A stretch of DNA of 37,184 nucleotides. Source: Streptomyces griseorubiginosus. GTDB lineage: Bacteria > Actinomycetota > Actinomycetes > Streptomycetales > Streptomycetaceae. How positions within the stretch are numbered: the stretch's first letter is position 1; each line of letters opens with the position of its first letter. The notes beneath the pieces are model-generated. The model searched no databases, was not told where the DNA came from, and worked only from the letters and a program-made list of their open reading frames with translations. The DNA is taken from assembly GCF_017614965.1 (NCBI RefSeq), contig NZ_WVUG01000054.1, positions 1 through 37,184 on the forward strand, written 5' to 3'. Of this stretch, positions 22,787-29,749 are shown piece after piece. The position numbers were made by a program, and so were the translations under genes.

Positions 22787-25396
22787 TCAGGACGTCGTCG
22801 TCGCTGTCACCGTGGCCGCGGGGCCGGCGCCGGCCGCCGTCACCGCGGCGACGGTGACGGTGTAGGACGTGCCCGGCCTCAGTCCGCCGATGACCCGGAA
22901 CATGCCCTTGGCGGAGGGCTGGGTGACCAGGGCGTCCCGGCCGGTGACCTCGATCGGGTCACGTCCGTCGGAGACGGTCACCCGGTAGCCGACCACCTTG
23001 GCGTCCCCGGTCGCGGTCGGCGGGGTCCAGGCGAGGGTGGCCGCCGTGGCCGCCGTGCGCAGCTTGGGGCCGGTGGGCGCGCCCGGCAGGGCGGTCGCCG
23101 CGGTGGGCGCAAGCGGCAGTGAGGCGAGGGACGGCTCGCTGCTGCCGTACTTGTTGCTCGCGGTGACCGTCACCGTGAACGGCCCGCCGGACGACGGCAG
23201 TCCACCGATCCGCACCAGCGCCGTCCGCTTGAACTCGGCTGCGGAGACACCCTGTTGGGCGACCTCCCTGCCCGACGCGTCGTACGCCCGTGCCGTGTAG
23301 GACGTCACCGGTGCACCGTTGTCCACGAAGGCCGGGTTGAAGGTGACGTACAGCGCGTCCGCGCCCGCGGTGCTGGTGCCGACGCGGGTCGGCGCCTCCG
23401 GCACGGACGGGGCTGCGACCCGGCGGCTGAGCAGACCCCGGTAGGCGGGCTCGAGTCCCGCGTTGGCGAGGATCGCCGAGGGGACGTCTGACAGGGCGCT
23501 CATGATGTGGTTCCCGGTCGTCACGAGCCCCTTGTTGTCGCTGTCGGCCGTGCCCTCCTCCCACCAGTTGTCCTTGACGAGGGTCGGGTCGTTGTTGCCG
23601 AGGGCGTCGCGGTAGTCGGTGTGCCGGGAGGCGACGTTGGCGTAGGAGGCGTTGTAGAGGACGTTTCCCTCCACGGTCTCGTAGGTGCAGCCGTTGTCGG
23701 TGTAGACGTTCTTGCCCAGGCCCCACTGGTCGTGGATGACGTTGCCGGTGACCTTCTCGCCGTCGGCCATGGAGGTGCCGGTCAGCCCCTGGGTGTAGAT
23801 GCCGCCGCCGTCATCGAGCCCCTGCATGTAGTCGAAGATCAGGTTTTCGCGCACGGCGTTGTCGTGGCTGGGGTTCGGGGTGGCCGGGTCGCCGATCTTG
23901 TCGGGCCAGCCGCCCCAGCCCATGGAGACGGCGCTGTAGCCGACGTGGTCGATCTGGTTGTGGGCGATGGTGTTGTGCTGGGTGTAGCCGTTGAGGATGG
24001 CCACCCCGCCGTGGTACTCGCGGGGCAGGGCGTAGAGGTGGTTGTCCGTCACCTGGACGCCGGAGGCGGGGGTCTGGCCGTCCACTCCCCCGATCTCCAG
24101 TCCGTTGCCTGAGATGTCGGTGAAGACGCTCCCGCTCACGGAGGAGTCCTCGCTGCCGGTGCCCAGGTCCAGTCCGGACGCGCCGAGATGCGCGAAGACG
24201 TCGTCGGCGAACTGGATGCGCTGCCCGTACGCGAAGGACACGTTGCCGGGCATCTTCGTCCAGGAGGCGAAGGGGCAGGTGCCGCCCTCGACGTAGTGGC
24301 ACAGGCCCTGCGTGGCCCAGCCCCTGTCGCCGGTGATGGTGTAGCCGGCCTGGATCTCGGAGAAGCCCTCGGGCTGCGAGGGCGTCAGCCAGGTCGCGTA
24401 GCTGAACTGGATGCCGCGGAAGGCGATGTCGTGCACCGGTGCGTCGGACGTGCCGCGTCCGTCGACGAGTTTCTCGGCCGCCGCCGCCTCCACGTCGGCG
24501 CGGGCGAGGTTCTCGCCCTTGCGCGGCAGGTAGTAGACGGTTCGGGCGCTCTTGTCGAGGTACCACTCACCGGGCTGGTCGAGGAGTTCGTAGGCGTTCT
24601 CGACGTACGTCGCCTTGCCGTTGTTGGTCAGATGGCCCGGGCCGACCATGCTGACCGTGCGGCCGGGGATGTCGGGGAACTCGACCCGCTTGTTGGAGTT
24701 GTCCCAGCAGGGCTGGGCCATGGTGATGGTGGTGCCCTCGGCGGAGGCGATCCGGCAGCGCGGCTCGGTCCACTGGCCGAGTCCGTTGCGCTCGATGTTC
24801 CACAACGCCTCGCCGCTGGTGTAGACGAACTCGGCGTCGGACGGGTGCTTCCAGTGGGCGATCGTGTCCGCGGAGGCGGTGTAGCCGGTCGCGGTCTGGG
24901 TGAGAGCGACCGGCACGGCCCCGCGGGCCCGCTGGGCGCGCACCCCGTCGACGTACAACTGCCGTGTGTCGGTGAGCCCTTGGGGCGCGCGGGCGGCCCA
25001 CAGTCCCTTGCGGCCGGGGACCTGGTGCCAGCCGACGACCTGGCGGCCGCCGCTGACGACCGTGGCGCCGGTGCCCTGCCAGATCACCCGGTGACCGTTG
25101 GTGCCGGAGTCACGGGCGTCGAGGACCAGGGGTCCGGACTGGCGGTAGGTGCCGGAGGCGAGGTGCACGGTGAGGTCGGACTTCAGGTGGGCGGACCTGG
25201 CGCGGACCAGGTCGCGGGCGTGCTGGAGCGTGCGCACGGGATGTCGTGCGCTGCCGTCGGCATGGTCGTTGCCGGTGGGTGAGACATAGAGGTCAAAGGA
25301 CGCCTCCGCCTGGGCCGGGGCCACGAGGCCCGGGACCCCGAGGGCCAGCACGGCGGTGACAAGGGTGACCAGGGCGGCTCTTCGGTGCGTGGGCAT
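22787..25396 (-). CDS. Secreted right-handed beta-helix protein with two FN3 domains (GH141-like)
   Basis: The 869-residue protein begins with a clear Sec signal peptide (MPTHRRAALVTLVTAVLAL...APAQA). It continues with the pattern LYVSPTGNDHADGSARHPVRT and QLYVDGVRAQRARGA found at the start of GH141-type and related parallel beta-helix glycosidases. The middle (about 340-660) is rich in beta-helix turns (GIQFSY, GSVFTDISGNGLEI, NTIAHNQIDHVG). Two fibronectin type III domains close the protein (about 680-775 and 780-869). Such proteins attack plant or microbial polysaccharides outside the cell; the exact linkage cannot be told, and carbohydrate binding without catalysis is possible. The start follows GGGAGGGG. 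A good promoter lies 40-70 bp upstream. It is a single-gene unit. Confidence 0.82.
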   Translation of the reverse strand: MPTHRRAALVTLVTAVLALGVPGLVAPAQAEASFDLYVSPTGNDHADGSARHPVRTLQHARDLVRARSAHLKSDLTVHLASGTYRQSGPLVLDARDSGTNGHRVIWQGTGATVVSGGRQVVGWHQVPGRKGLWAARAPQGLTDTRQLYVDGVRAQRARGAVPVALTQTATGYTASADTIAHWKHPSDAEFVYTSGEALWNIERNGLGQWTEPRCRIASAEGTTITMAQPCWDNSNKRVEFPDIPGRTVSMVGPGHLTNNGKATYVENAYELLDQPGEWYLDKSARTVYYLPRKGENLARADVEAAAAEKLVDGRGTSDAPVHDIAFRGIQFSYATWLTPSQPEGFSEIQAGYTITGDRGWATQGLCHYVEGGTCPFASWTKMPGNVSFAYGQRIQFADDVFAHLGASGLDLGTGSEDSSVSGSVFTDISGNGLEIGGVDGQTPASGVQVTDNHLYALPREYHGGVAILNGYTQHNTIAHNQIDHVGYSAVSMGWGGWPDKIGDPATPNPSHDNAVRENLIFDYMQGLDDGGGIYTQGLTGTSMADGEKVTGNVIHDQWGLGKNVYTDNGCTYETVEGNVLYNASYANVASRHTDYRDALGNNDPTLVKDNWWEEGTADSDNKGLVTTGNHIMSALSDVPSAILANAGLEPAYRGLLSRRVAAPSVPEAPTRVGTSTAGADALYVTFNPAFVDNGAPVTSYTARAYDASGREVAQQGVSAAEFKRTALVRIGGLPSSGGPFTVTVTASNKYGSSEPSLASLPLAPTAATALPGAPTGPKLRTAATAATLAWTPPTATGDAKVVGYRVTVSDGRDPIEVTGRDALVTQPSAKGMFRVIGGLRPGTSYTVTVAAVTAAGAGPAATVTATTTS

Positions 25397-25435
25397 GTAC
25401 CCCTCCCGTGGGATAGCCGGTACCCAACGCCGGGA

Positions 25436-25465
25436 AAGGTAGGAGCACTTGGGTGCCCCAGTCAA
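25436..25465 (-). promoter_or_regulatory. Vegetative-type promoter of the beta-helix protein gene
   Basis: On the minus strand TTGACT (25460-25465) and TACCTT (25436-25441) are separated by 18 bp, close to the SigA/HrdB-type consensus. They lie about 40 bp upstream of the start at 25396. Confidence 0.6.
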
Positions 25466-25519
25466 TGAACGAGACGGAAATTGACGCGATCCCCCGACCC
25501 TCAAGGTAGATTCATCGGA

Positions 25520-26137
25520 TCAGTCGAAGCGCAGAGAGCCGGTCCGGGTGCGCTTCAGCTCGAAGAAGTCGGGGTGGGAGGCCAGGACCCGGAAACTGTC
25601 GAAGAGTTCGGCCGCCCGCTCGCCGCGCGGAACGGCCCTGAGCACGGGTCCGAACCACACGGTTCCGTCGACGTGCAGCGTCGGGGTGCCGACATAGCCG
25701 CGCGACTCGGGCTCGACGCCGGCTTCGTGGCGGCGGCGGACGGCCTCGTCGTGGGACGGGTCGTGCGCGGCGGCGGCGAGATCGTCGGGCAGGCCCAGCT
25801 CGGCCAGCGACTCGGCGATCACCTCGTCGAAGTCCTCGGCCTCGCGCTCGTGGATACGGGTGCCGAAAGCGGTGTAGAGATCGCGCAGGACCTTCTCCCC
25901 GTGCCGTTCCGCCGCGGCCACGGCGACCCGCACCGGACCGATGGACCGGTCGACCAGGTCCCGGTACCAGTCGGGGAGTTCGTTGCCGAGGTTGTGCAGA
26001 TACAGGCTCATGACGTGGAAGCGGAGGTCGAGCGGGCGCTCGCGCTCGACCTCCGTCAGCCAGCGGGAGGTGATCCAGGCGAAGGGGCAGGCGGGGTCGA
26101 ACCAGAAGTCGACGCGGACGGGAGAGCTGTTCGTCAT
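25520..26137 (-). CDS. DsbA-family mycothiol nitroreductase-like protein (Rv2466c type), monothiol
   Basis: The 205-residue protein matches M. tuberculosis Rv2466c (as recalled) through its length: FWFDPACPFAWITSRWL at the start, FHVMSLYLHNLGNELP, GTPTLHVDGTVWFGPVL and the C-terminus FFELKRTRTGSLRFD. Rv2466c is a mycothiol-dependent thioredoxin-fold oxidoreductase that activates nitro prodrugs, with the active site CPWC. Here the motif is C17-P-F-A20, so the second Cys is replaced by Ala and only a monothiol mechanism with mycothiol is possible. The start MTNSSP at 26137 fits the family; a longer frame exists. A strong inverted repeat lies 20 bp upstream. The next gene upstream also belongs to a mycothiol-using family. 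Confidence 0.87.
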   Translation of the reverse strand: MTNSSPVRVDFWFDPACPFAWITSRWLTEVERERPLDLRFHVMSLYLHNLGNELPDWYRDLVDRSIGPVRVAVAAAERHGEKVLRDLYTAFGTRIHEREAEDFDEVIAESLAELGLPDDLAAAAHDPSHDEAVRRRHEAGVEPESRGYVGTPTLHVDGTVWFGPVLRAVPRGERAAELFDSFRVLASHPDFFELKRTRTGSLRFD

Positions 26138-26156
26138 GCGGTCGACGGTAGTCGGC

Positions 26157-26207
26157 GATTGGTTCAGCTTCCTGACCCAATCACGCACTGTTTTCTTGGC
26201 CCAATCA
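26157..26207. promoter_or_regulatory. Candidate operator of the DsbA-like gene
   Basis: GATTGGTTCAG (26157-26167) and, after 4 nt, CTGACCCAATC (26172-26182) form an inverted repeat matching at 10 of 11 positions. A further copy of CCCAATCA lies at 26200-26207, in direct orientation to the one at 26176-26183. The site starts 20 bp before the DsbA-like start codon. The regulator is unknown. Confidence 0.5.
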
Positions 26208-26237
26208 GGCTCTGCGTGGGGGGTTTCCGGGGGTACG

Positions 26238-26834
26238 TCAGGCTCGGGCGAGCTGGGGGTCCCGTCCGCTGGCGGCGAGCGCGCGGTCGAAGACGGGAGC
26301 GTCGTCGGGGACCGGCACCGGGTCGGCGAAACCGTCGTACTGGCGGTAGAGGGCGCCGTGCTCCTCGACCACGTGCAGCACGAACCGGGCCGCCTCGTCC
26401 GAGACGCGGTACTCCTGGCCGGTGGCGGTGGCGACGTCCCAGCCGTGGACGGCCATCTCCTTGATGACCATCGAGGCGATCTGTGCGGCGGGCATCTTCG
26501 CCATGCCCAGGTCGACCTCGCCCTCCCAGACCGCCGGGTCGGCCCAGGCGGCGACGGCCCGGTCCAGCTGGGCGGCGTAGGCCGCGGGCCAGTCGGGGTC
26601 GGCGGTGAAGTCCCGCGCGGTCAGCTCCTCGGGGAGCTGCTTGCGCAGGGCCCGGTGCTCCAGGCCGTGGGAGGTGTAGAGGACCCAGTGGTTGACCAGG
26701 GCGCGGACGTCCCAGTCGGGGCAGTGGGTGGGCTCGCCGAGCCGGTCCGCGGGCACACCGCGTGCCACACGGGCCGCCTCGGCGGCACATTCGGTCATGT
26801 ACGCGTGCAGGTGCTTGGGGTCGTCGTACGTCAT
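26238..26834 (-). CDS. Maleylpyruvate isomerase family mycothiol-dependent enzyme (DinB-like)
   Basis: This 198-residue four-helix protein of the DinB/MDMPI superfamily (TIGR03086-type) has HCPDWDVRALVNHWV with metal-ligand H49 and, near residues 145-150, the E-x3-H pair in KEMAVHGWDVA. These three residues are the usual metal ligands of mycothiol-dependent isomerases and S-transferases. The true reaction is unknown, since most family members are uncharacterised. It is on the same strand as the nitroreductase-like gene 100 bp downstream and starts 25 bp after the ketopantoate-reductase-like gene. Confidence 0.85.
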   Translation of the reverse strand: MTYDDPKHLHAYMTECAAEAARVARGVPADRLGEPTHCPDWDVRALVNHWVLYTSHGLEHRALRKQLPEELTARDFTADPDWPAAYAAQLDRAVAAWADPAVWEGEVDLGMAKMPAAQIASMVIKEMAVHGWDVATATGQEYRVSDEAARFVLHVVEEHGALYRQYDGFADPVPVPDDAPVFDRALAASGRDPQLARA

Positions 26835-26859
26835 GCGCCCCACGCTAGGAAGGGCGCGC

Positions 26860-27885
26860 TCAGGACTCTTGAACAAACGCGACAGCGTCGTCGGCCAGCC
26901 GGGCCAGCTCCTCGATCGGCATCGAACCGGGCGCGCGGCGCTCGCGCGCGAAGGTGTTGGCGAGCTGTTGCAGCAGGTCGTTGAGCGGGGTCGGAACGCC
27001 GTGCAGACGGCCCAGCAGACCGATCTCGCCGTTGAGGTAGTCGGCCTCGATGGTGCCGGTGGCGCGGGCGAGGGACTGCCAGGTGGAACCGCCGGTGGGT
27101 GGGACGCCGTCGAGCGGGACCAGGTCCACTTTGTGACCGCGGAGCGCCTGCTGCTCCTCGAGGCCGGCATACGGGATCCCGGCCGCGTCGAGCACGGCCT
27201 CGCCCTCGGCTCGCACTCGTGCCCGCAACGTCGCCGCCGCTTCGGTGCCGTCGGCCGGCCCGCTCACCGCCATGACGGTGTTGTTGAGATTCGTCAGCAG
27301 CTTGGCGTACTGCCAGCGCGCCACGTCGGGTACGACCGGGGCCTCGAAGTGGGACCTCTCCAGGTCGGCGGCGATCAGCCGGACCGTCTCGTCGGTGCCG
27401 TGGGGATGGCGGCCGAGGTGCAGCATGCCGGTGAGCGGGGCGCCGCCGGCGGAGACGGAACCCGGTTCCAGATAGGTGGCCGGCAGCCAGACGCAGACCC
27501 CGTAGACGTTGCGGAACACGCGCAGCGCGAGTCGCTGGCCCTCCACGCCGTTCTGCGCGCACAGCAGCGGCAGCCGCTCGGCGGCCGTGCCGCCGCCCGC
27601 GACCGGGGCCGGGCCCCAGGTCCGCAGCGCGGCCACGGTGTCCTGCACCTTGACGGCGAGGACCAGCACGTCGTCGGACCTCAACTCGCCGAGCTCGCCC
27701 GGCCCTTCGATCGCGGGCAGCCGGTGGGTGTACCGCCCGTCGGGCACCGTCAGCCGCAGCCCGCCCTCCCGCAGCGCGGTCAGGTGCGCGCCCCGCGCGA
27801 CCAGGACGACCTCGTGCCCCGAACCGGCGAGCCGCCCGCCGATCGCACCGCCGACGGCCCCTGCTCCGATGATGATGTAGCGCAT
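26860..27885 (-). CDS. 2-dehydropantoate 2-reductase family protein
   Basis: The 341-residue NAD(P)H-dependent reductase has the Rossmann motif MRYIIIGAGAVGGAIGGRL at its very start and DVLVLAVKVQDT and AKLLTNLNNTVMAV (with the family's central Lys-Asn region). The C-terminal substrate domain holds STWQSLARATGTIEADYLNGEI. PanE members reduce ketopantoate to pantoate for coenzyme A synthesis, but Streptomyces carry several paralogues, and a different 2-oxo acid is possible. It is divergent from the transglutaminase-like gene, with a 58-bp gap holding a MerR-type palindrome. The ATG follows GAGG by 8 nt. Confidence 0.82.
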   Translation of the reverse strand: MRYIIIGAGAVGGAIGGRLAGSGHEVVLVARGAHLTALREGGLRLTVPDGRYTHRLPAIEGPGELGELRSDDVLVLAVKVQDTVAALRTWGPAPVAGGGTAAERLPLLCAQNGVEGQRLALRVFRNVYGVCVWLPATYLEPGSVSAGGAPLTGMLHLGRHPHGTDETVRLIAADLERSHFEAPVVPDVARWQYAKLLTNLNNTVMAVSGPADGTEAAATLRARVRAEGEAVLDAAGIPYAGLEEQQALRGHKVDLVPLDGVPPTGGSTWQSLARATGTIEADYLNGEIGLLGRLHGVPTPLNDLLQQLANTFARERRAPGSMPIEELARLADDAVAFVQES

Positions 27886-27906
27886 GGGACGAGCCTCGCA
27901 CAGCAC

Positions 27907-27937
27907 TTGACCTTCCCCCTGGGGCAGGGTCGAGCGT
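27907..27937 (+). promoter_or_regulatory. MerR-type promoter with long spacer, leaderless start
   Basis: TTGACC (27907-27912) is followed by a 19-bp spacer and GAGCGT (27932-27937). The spacer region holds the imperfect palindrome ACCTTCCCC-CTG-GGGCAGGGT (27910-27930). A 19-bp spacer with a palindrome between -35 and -10 is the hallmark of MerR-family promoters. ATG 27944 lies 6 nt after the -10, so the transcript would be leaderless. No MerR gene is in the window. Confidence 0.5.
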
Positions 27938-27943
27938 CCCGGC

Positions 27944-28795
27944 ATGGACACCTGGCTGAAGCAGACGCCGTACAGCGATCCCGGCGACCTGGACACCGGC
28001 GCGCTGCCACGTGATCCCGGTGAACTGGCCCGACTGGTCCGGGCGTTGATCATCCACCGGGGCGAGGGCGAACCCCTCGGCTACGGGATCCCGACGGAGC
28101 GGCTGCACCACGACGCCGAGTCGCGGTACGTCACCGAGATCCTGCGGATCCTGCGCGCACGCTCCAACCGGCCGCTCACCGAAGCCCGGCCGTACGAGGA
28201 GCGGTTCGTCGGCACGTGCCGGGACTTCGCCCTGCTGCACGTCTCGCTACTGCGGGCCACCGGGACGCCGGCCCGGGTGCGCGGGGGTTTCGCCACGTAC
28301 TTCGTCGACGGCTTCCACGAGGACCACTGGATCACCGAGTACCGTCTGCCGGACGGGACTTGGCGGCTGGCCGACCCTCAGGTCATGCGGGCGGGGCACG
28401 ACCTGGACTTCGATCCGCTGCATGTGCCGCGCAACCGGTTTGTGGTGGCCGGTGAGGCGTGGCGGGCCGTCCGGGGCGGGGCCTCGGATCCGGCGACGTT
28501 CGGGCTGTCGTGGGACGAGTCCCTGCGGGGTGCCTGGTTCGTCCGGCACAGCCTCGTCCTGGACCTGGCCTGCCGGTGCGGCGTCGAGACCCTCCCATGG
28601 GACGGCTGGCTGCCGCTGGCCGGGGTCGAGGAGCCGGGGTCCCCTTCCGAGGGCGAGCTCGCGCTGCTCGACGCGGTCGCCGCCGCCACCGACGACGAGG
28701 CGGGGCGCCTGTTCGAGGACTCCCGTCTGACCCCGCCCCGCGAGATCCTCTCCCTCGCCCCCTACCTCGGCCCGCGCAAGGTCACTCTGCCGTGA
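27944..28795 (+). CDS. Transglutaminase-like (papain-fold) domain protein
   Basis: A 283-residue protein with a transglutaminase-like catalytic triad: C92 (FVGTCRDFALLHVSLLRATG), H128 (FHEDHWITEY) and D144 (WRLADPQ). This arrangement is found in bacterial transglutaminase-like proteases and in peptide N-glycanase-like proteins; no signal peptide is present, so it is cytoplasmic. The substrate is unknown. It is expressed divergently from the ketopantoate-reductase-like gene and has a MerR-type promoter directly upstream. Its stop is 4 bp from the end of the convergent DUF1697 gene. Confidence 0.82.
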   Translation: MDTWLKQTPYSDPGDLDTGALPRDPGELARLVRALIIHRGEGEPLGYGIPTERLHHDAESRYVTEILRILRARSNRPLTEARPYEERFVGTCRDFALLHVSLLRATGTPARVRGGFATYFVDGFHEDHWITEYRLPDGTWRLADPQVMRAGHDLDFDPLHVPRNRFVVAGEAWRAVRGGASDPATFGLSWDESLRGAWFVRHSLVLDLACRCGVETLPWDGWLPLAGVEEPGSPSEGELALLDAVAAATDDEAGRLFEDSRLTPPREILSLAPYLGPRKVTLP

Positions 28796-28799
28796 GCTC

Positions 28800-29348
28800 T
28801 CACTCCGCCGTGAGCTCGGCCAGCTTCACGACGGTGTTCCAGTTGCGGGTCGTGGCGATCACGCCCTTGTTGATGCGGGGCCTGGAGAGCACTTCGGCGA
28901 GCTTGGAGCGGCCCAGTCCCTGCGGCACGTAGAGATACAGCTCGCGCTCGCCGAGCCGGAACTCCTCGGGCAGATAGGTCTCCCGGTCGATCTCCGCGAA
29001 CCGCGCGGCGTCGACCGGCGCCGAGAAGTAGGTGACGTGCAACTGCTTGGCCTCCAGCTCGGCGGCCGGGAAGGGGCAGGCCTCGACGACCGCCTTCAGA
29101 TAGGCGTGGTCGCGGACGATCACGTCGACGGAGAAACCGAAGTGCTTCTCGATCGCGTCCGTGAGTTCGGCGGCCAGCGACTCCTCGTCGCCGTGGCCCG
29201 AGGCGAAGACGGCCTGACCGCTCTGCAGATGGGTGCGGACGCGGTCGTACCCCAGGCCGTCCATCAGCTGCCGCAGCTCGGCCATCGGCAGCTTCTTCTT
29301 GCCACCCACGTTGATCCCGCGCAGCAGCGCCGCATACGTCGTCGTCAT
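28800..29348 (-). CDS. DUF1697 family protein
   Basis: This 182-residue protein has the hallmark N-terminus YAALLRGINVGGKKKLPMAELRQ and the segment THLQSGQAVF, followed by LYVPQGLGRSKL and ATTRNWNTVVKL near the C-terminus. This is the DUF1697 (PF08002) signature. The biochemical function is not established. It is convergent with the transglutaminase-like gene. The start at 29348 (MTTTYAALL) is taken; an in-frame ATG four codons earlier, at 29360, is possible. Confidence 0.88.
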   Translation of the reverse strand: MTTTYAALLRGINVGGKKKLPMAELRQLMDGLGYDRVRTHLQSGQAVFASGHGDEESLAAELTDAIEKHFGFSVDVIVRDHAYLKAVVEACPFPAAELEAKQLHVTYFSAPVDAARFAEIDRETYLPEEFRLGERELYLYVPQGLGRSKLAEVLSRPRINKGVIATTRNWNTVVKLAELTAE

Positions 29349-29554
29349 GGCGGACACCATAGGGCGGCCGTCGTGCCCCGTGGGGGTGGGCACGACGGCC
29401 GGCGTCCACCCGGGGGTGGACTGCGCGAAACTCTGACGGACGAGCGCGGCCGCGAGCAACACCTGCACGCAGCTGTTACTTACTCAACAAGCTTTCGTAA
29501 TGACAAAGTCGGAGCGATGGCGACGGACCGGACACCGGCCCGCCACCCCGATCA

Positions 29555-29568
29555 CTACTCATGAGTAG
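29555..29568. promoter_or_regulatory. Perfect 14-bp palindrome, TetR-type operator candidate
   Basis: CTACTCATGAGTAG is a perfect palindrome in the interval upstream of the MMPL exporter gene. Short symmetrical sites of this kind are typical of TetR-family repressors, which commonly control MMPL pumps. No TetR gene is in the window. Confidence 0.5.
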
Positions 29569-29688
29569 CCCGGATAGATGTAAGGGGCCGTCGTCCTCCC
29601 CAACGGTGAGACGCCCGAGTACGAGGGGATGAGTCCGGGCCACGGCACTTCACCGGGCAGCACGACGAGTTGGTCTTACGCCGCCCAT

Positions 29689-29706
29689 ACCTTCGTAACG
29701 AAAGGT
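29689..29706. promoter_or_regulatory. Second palindromic element near the MMPL start
   Basis: ACCTTCGTAACGAAAGGT contains TTCGT-A-ACGAA and outer arms ACCTT/AAGGT. It resembles CTTTCGTAATGACAAAG at 29492-29508, so the two may be sites for one regulator. It ends 43 bp before the exporter start. Confidence 0.4.
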
Positions 29707-29749
29707 GGCGGCAGGGGGCTGCCACCGCGCACAAGGGGGCAAGCCCGTC

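Larger units (their letters stand above)
29349..29749. other. Gene-free regulatory interval upstream of the MMPL exporter
   Basis: No convincing gene lies in these 401 bases, only frames of about 15 codons. The interval holds the perfect palindrome CTACTCATGAGTAG (29555-29568) and two related elements, CTTTCGTAATGACAAAG (29492-29508) and ACCTTCGTAACGAAAGGT (29689-29706). The sequence is less GC-rich than its surroundings around 29475-29505. It is most simply read as the control region of the downstream exporter gene. Confidence 0.6.

Noticed and set aside
21302..25282. Long plus-strand frames across the phosphotransferase and beta-helix genes
   Set aside because: They are antisense shadows; the minus-strand genes have catalytic motifs, a signal peptide, FN3 domains and a promoter.
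29705..29749. Upstream GTG start for the MMPL exporter
   Set aside because: The added residues are not hydrophobic or conserved-looking and the GTG lies in a palindrome, while ATG 29750 has AAGGGGG upstream.
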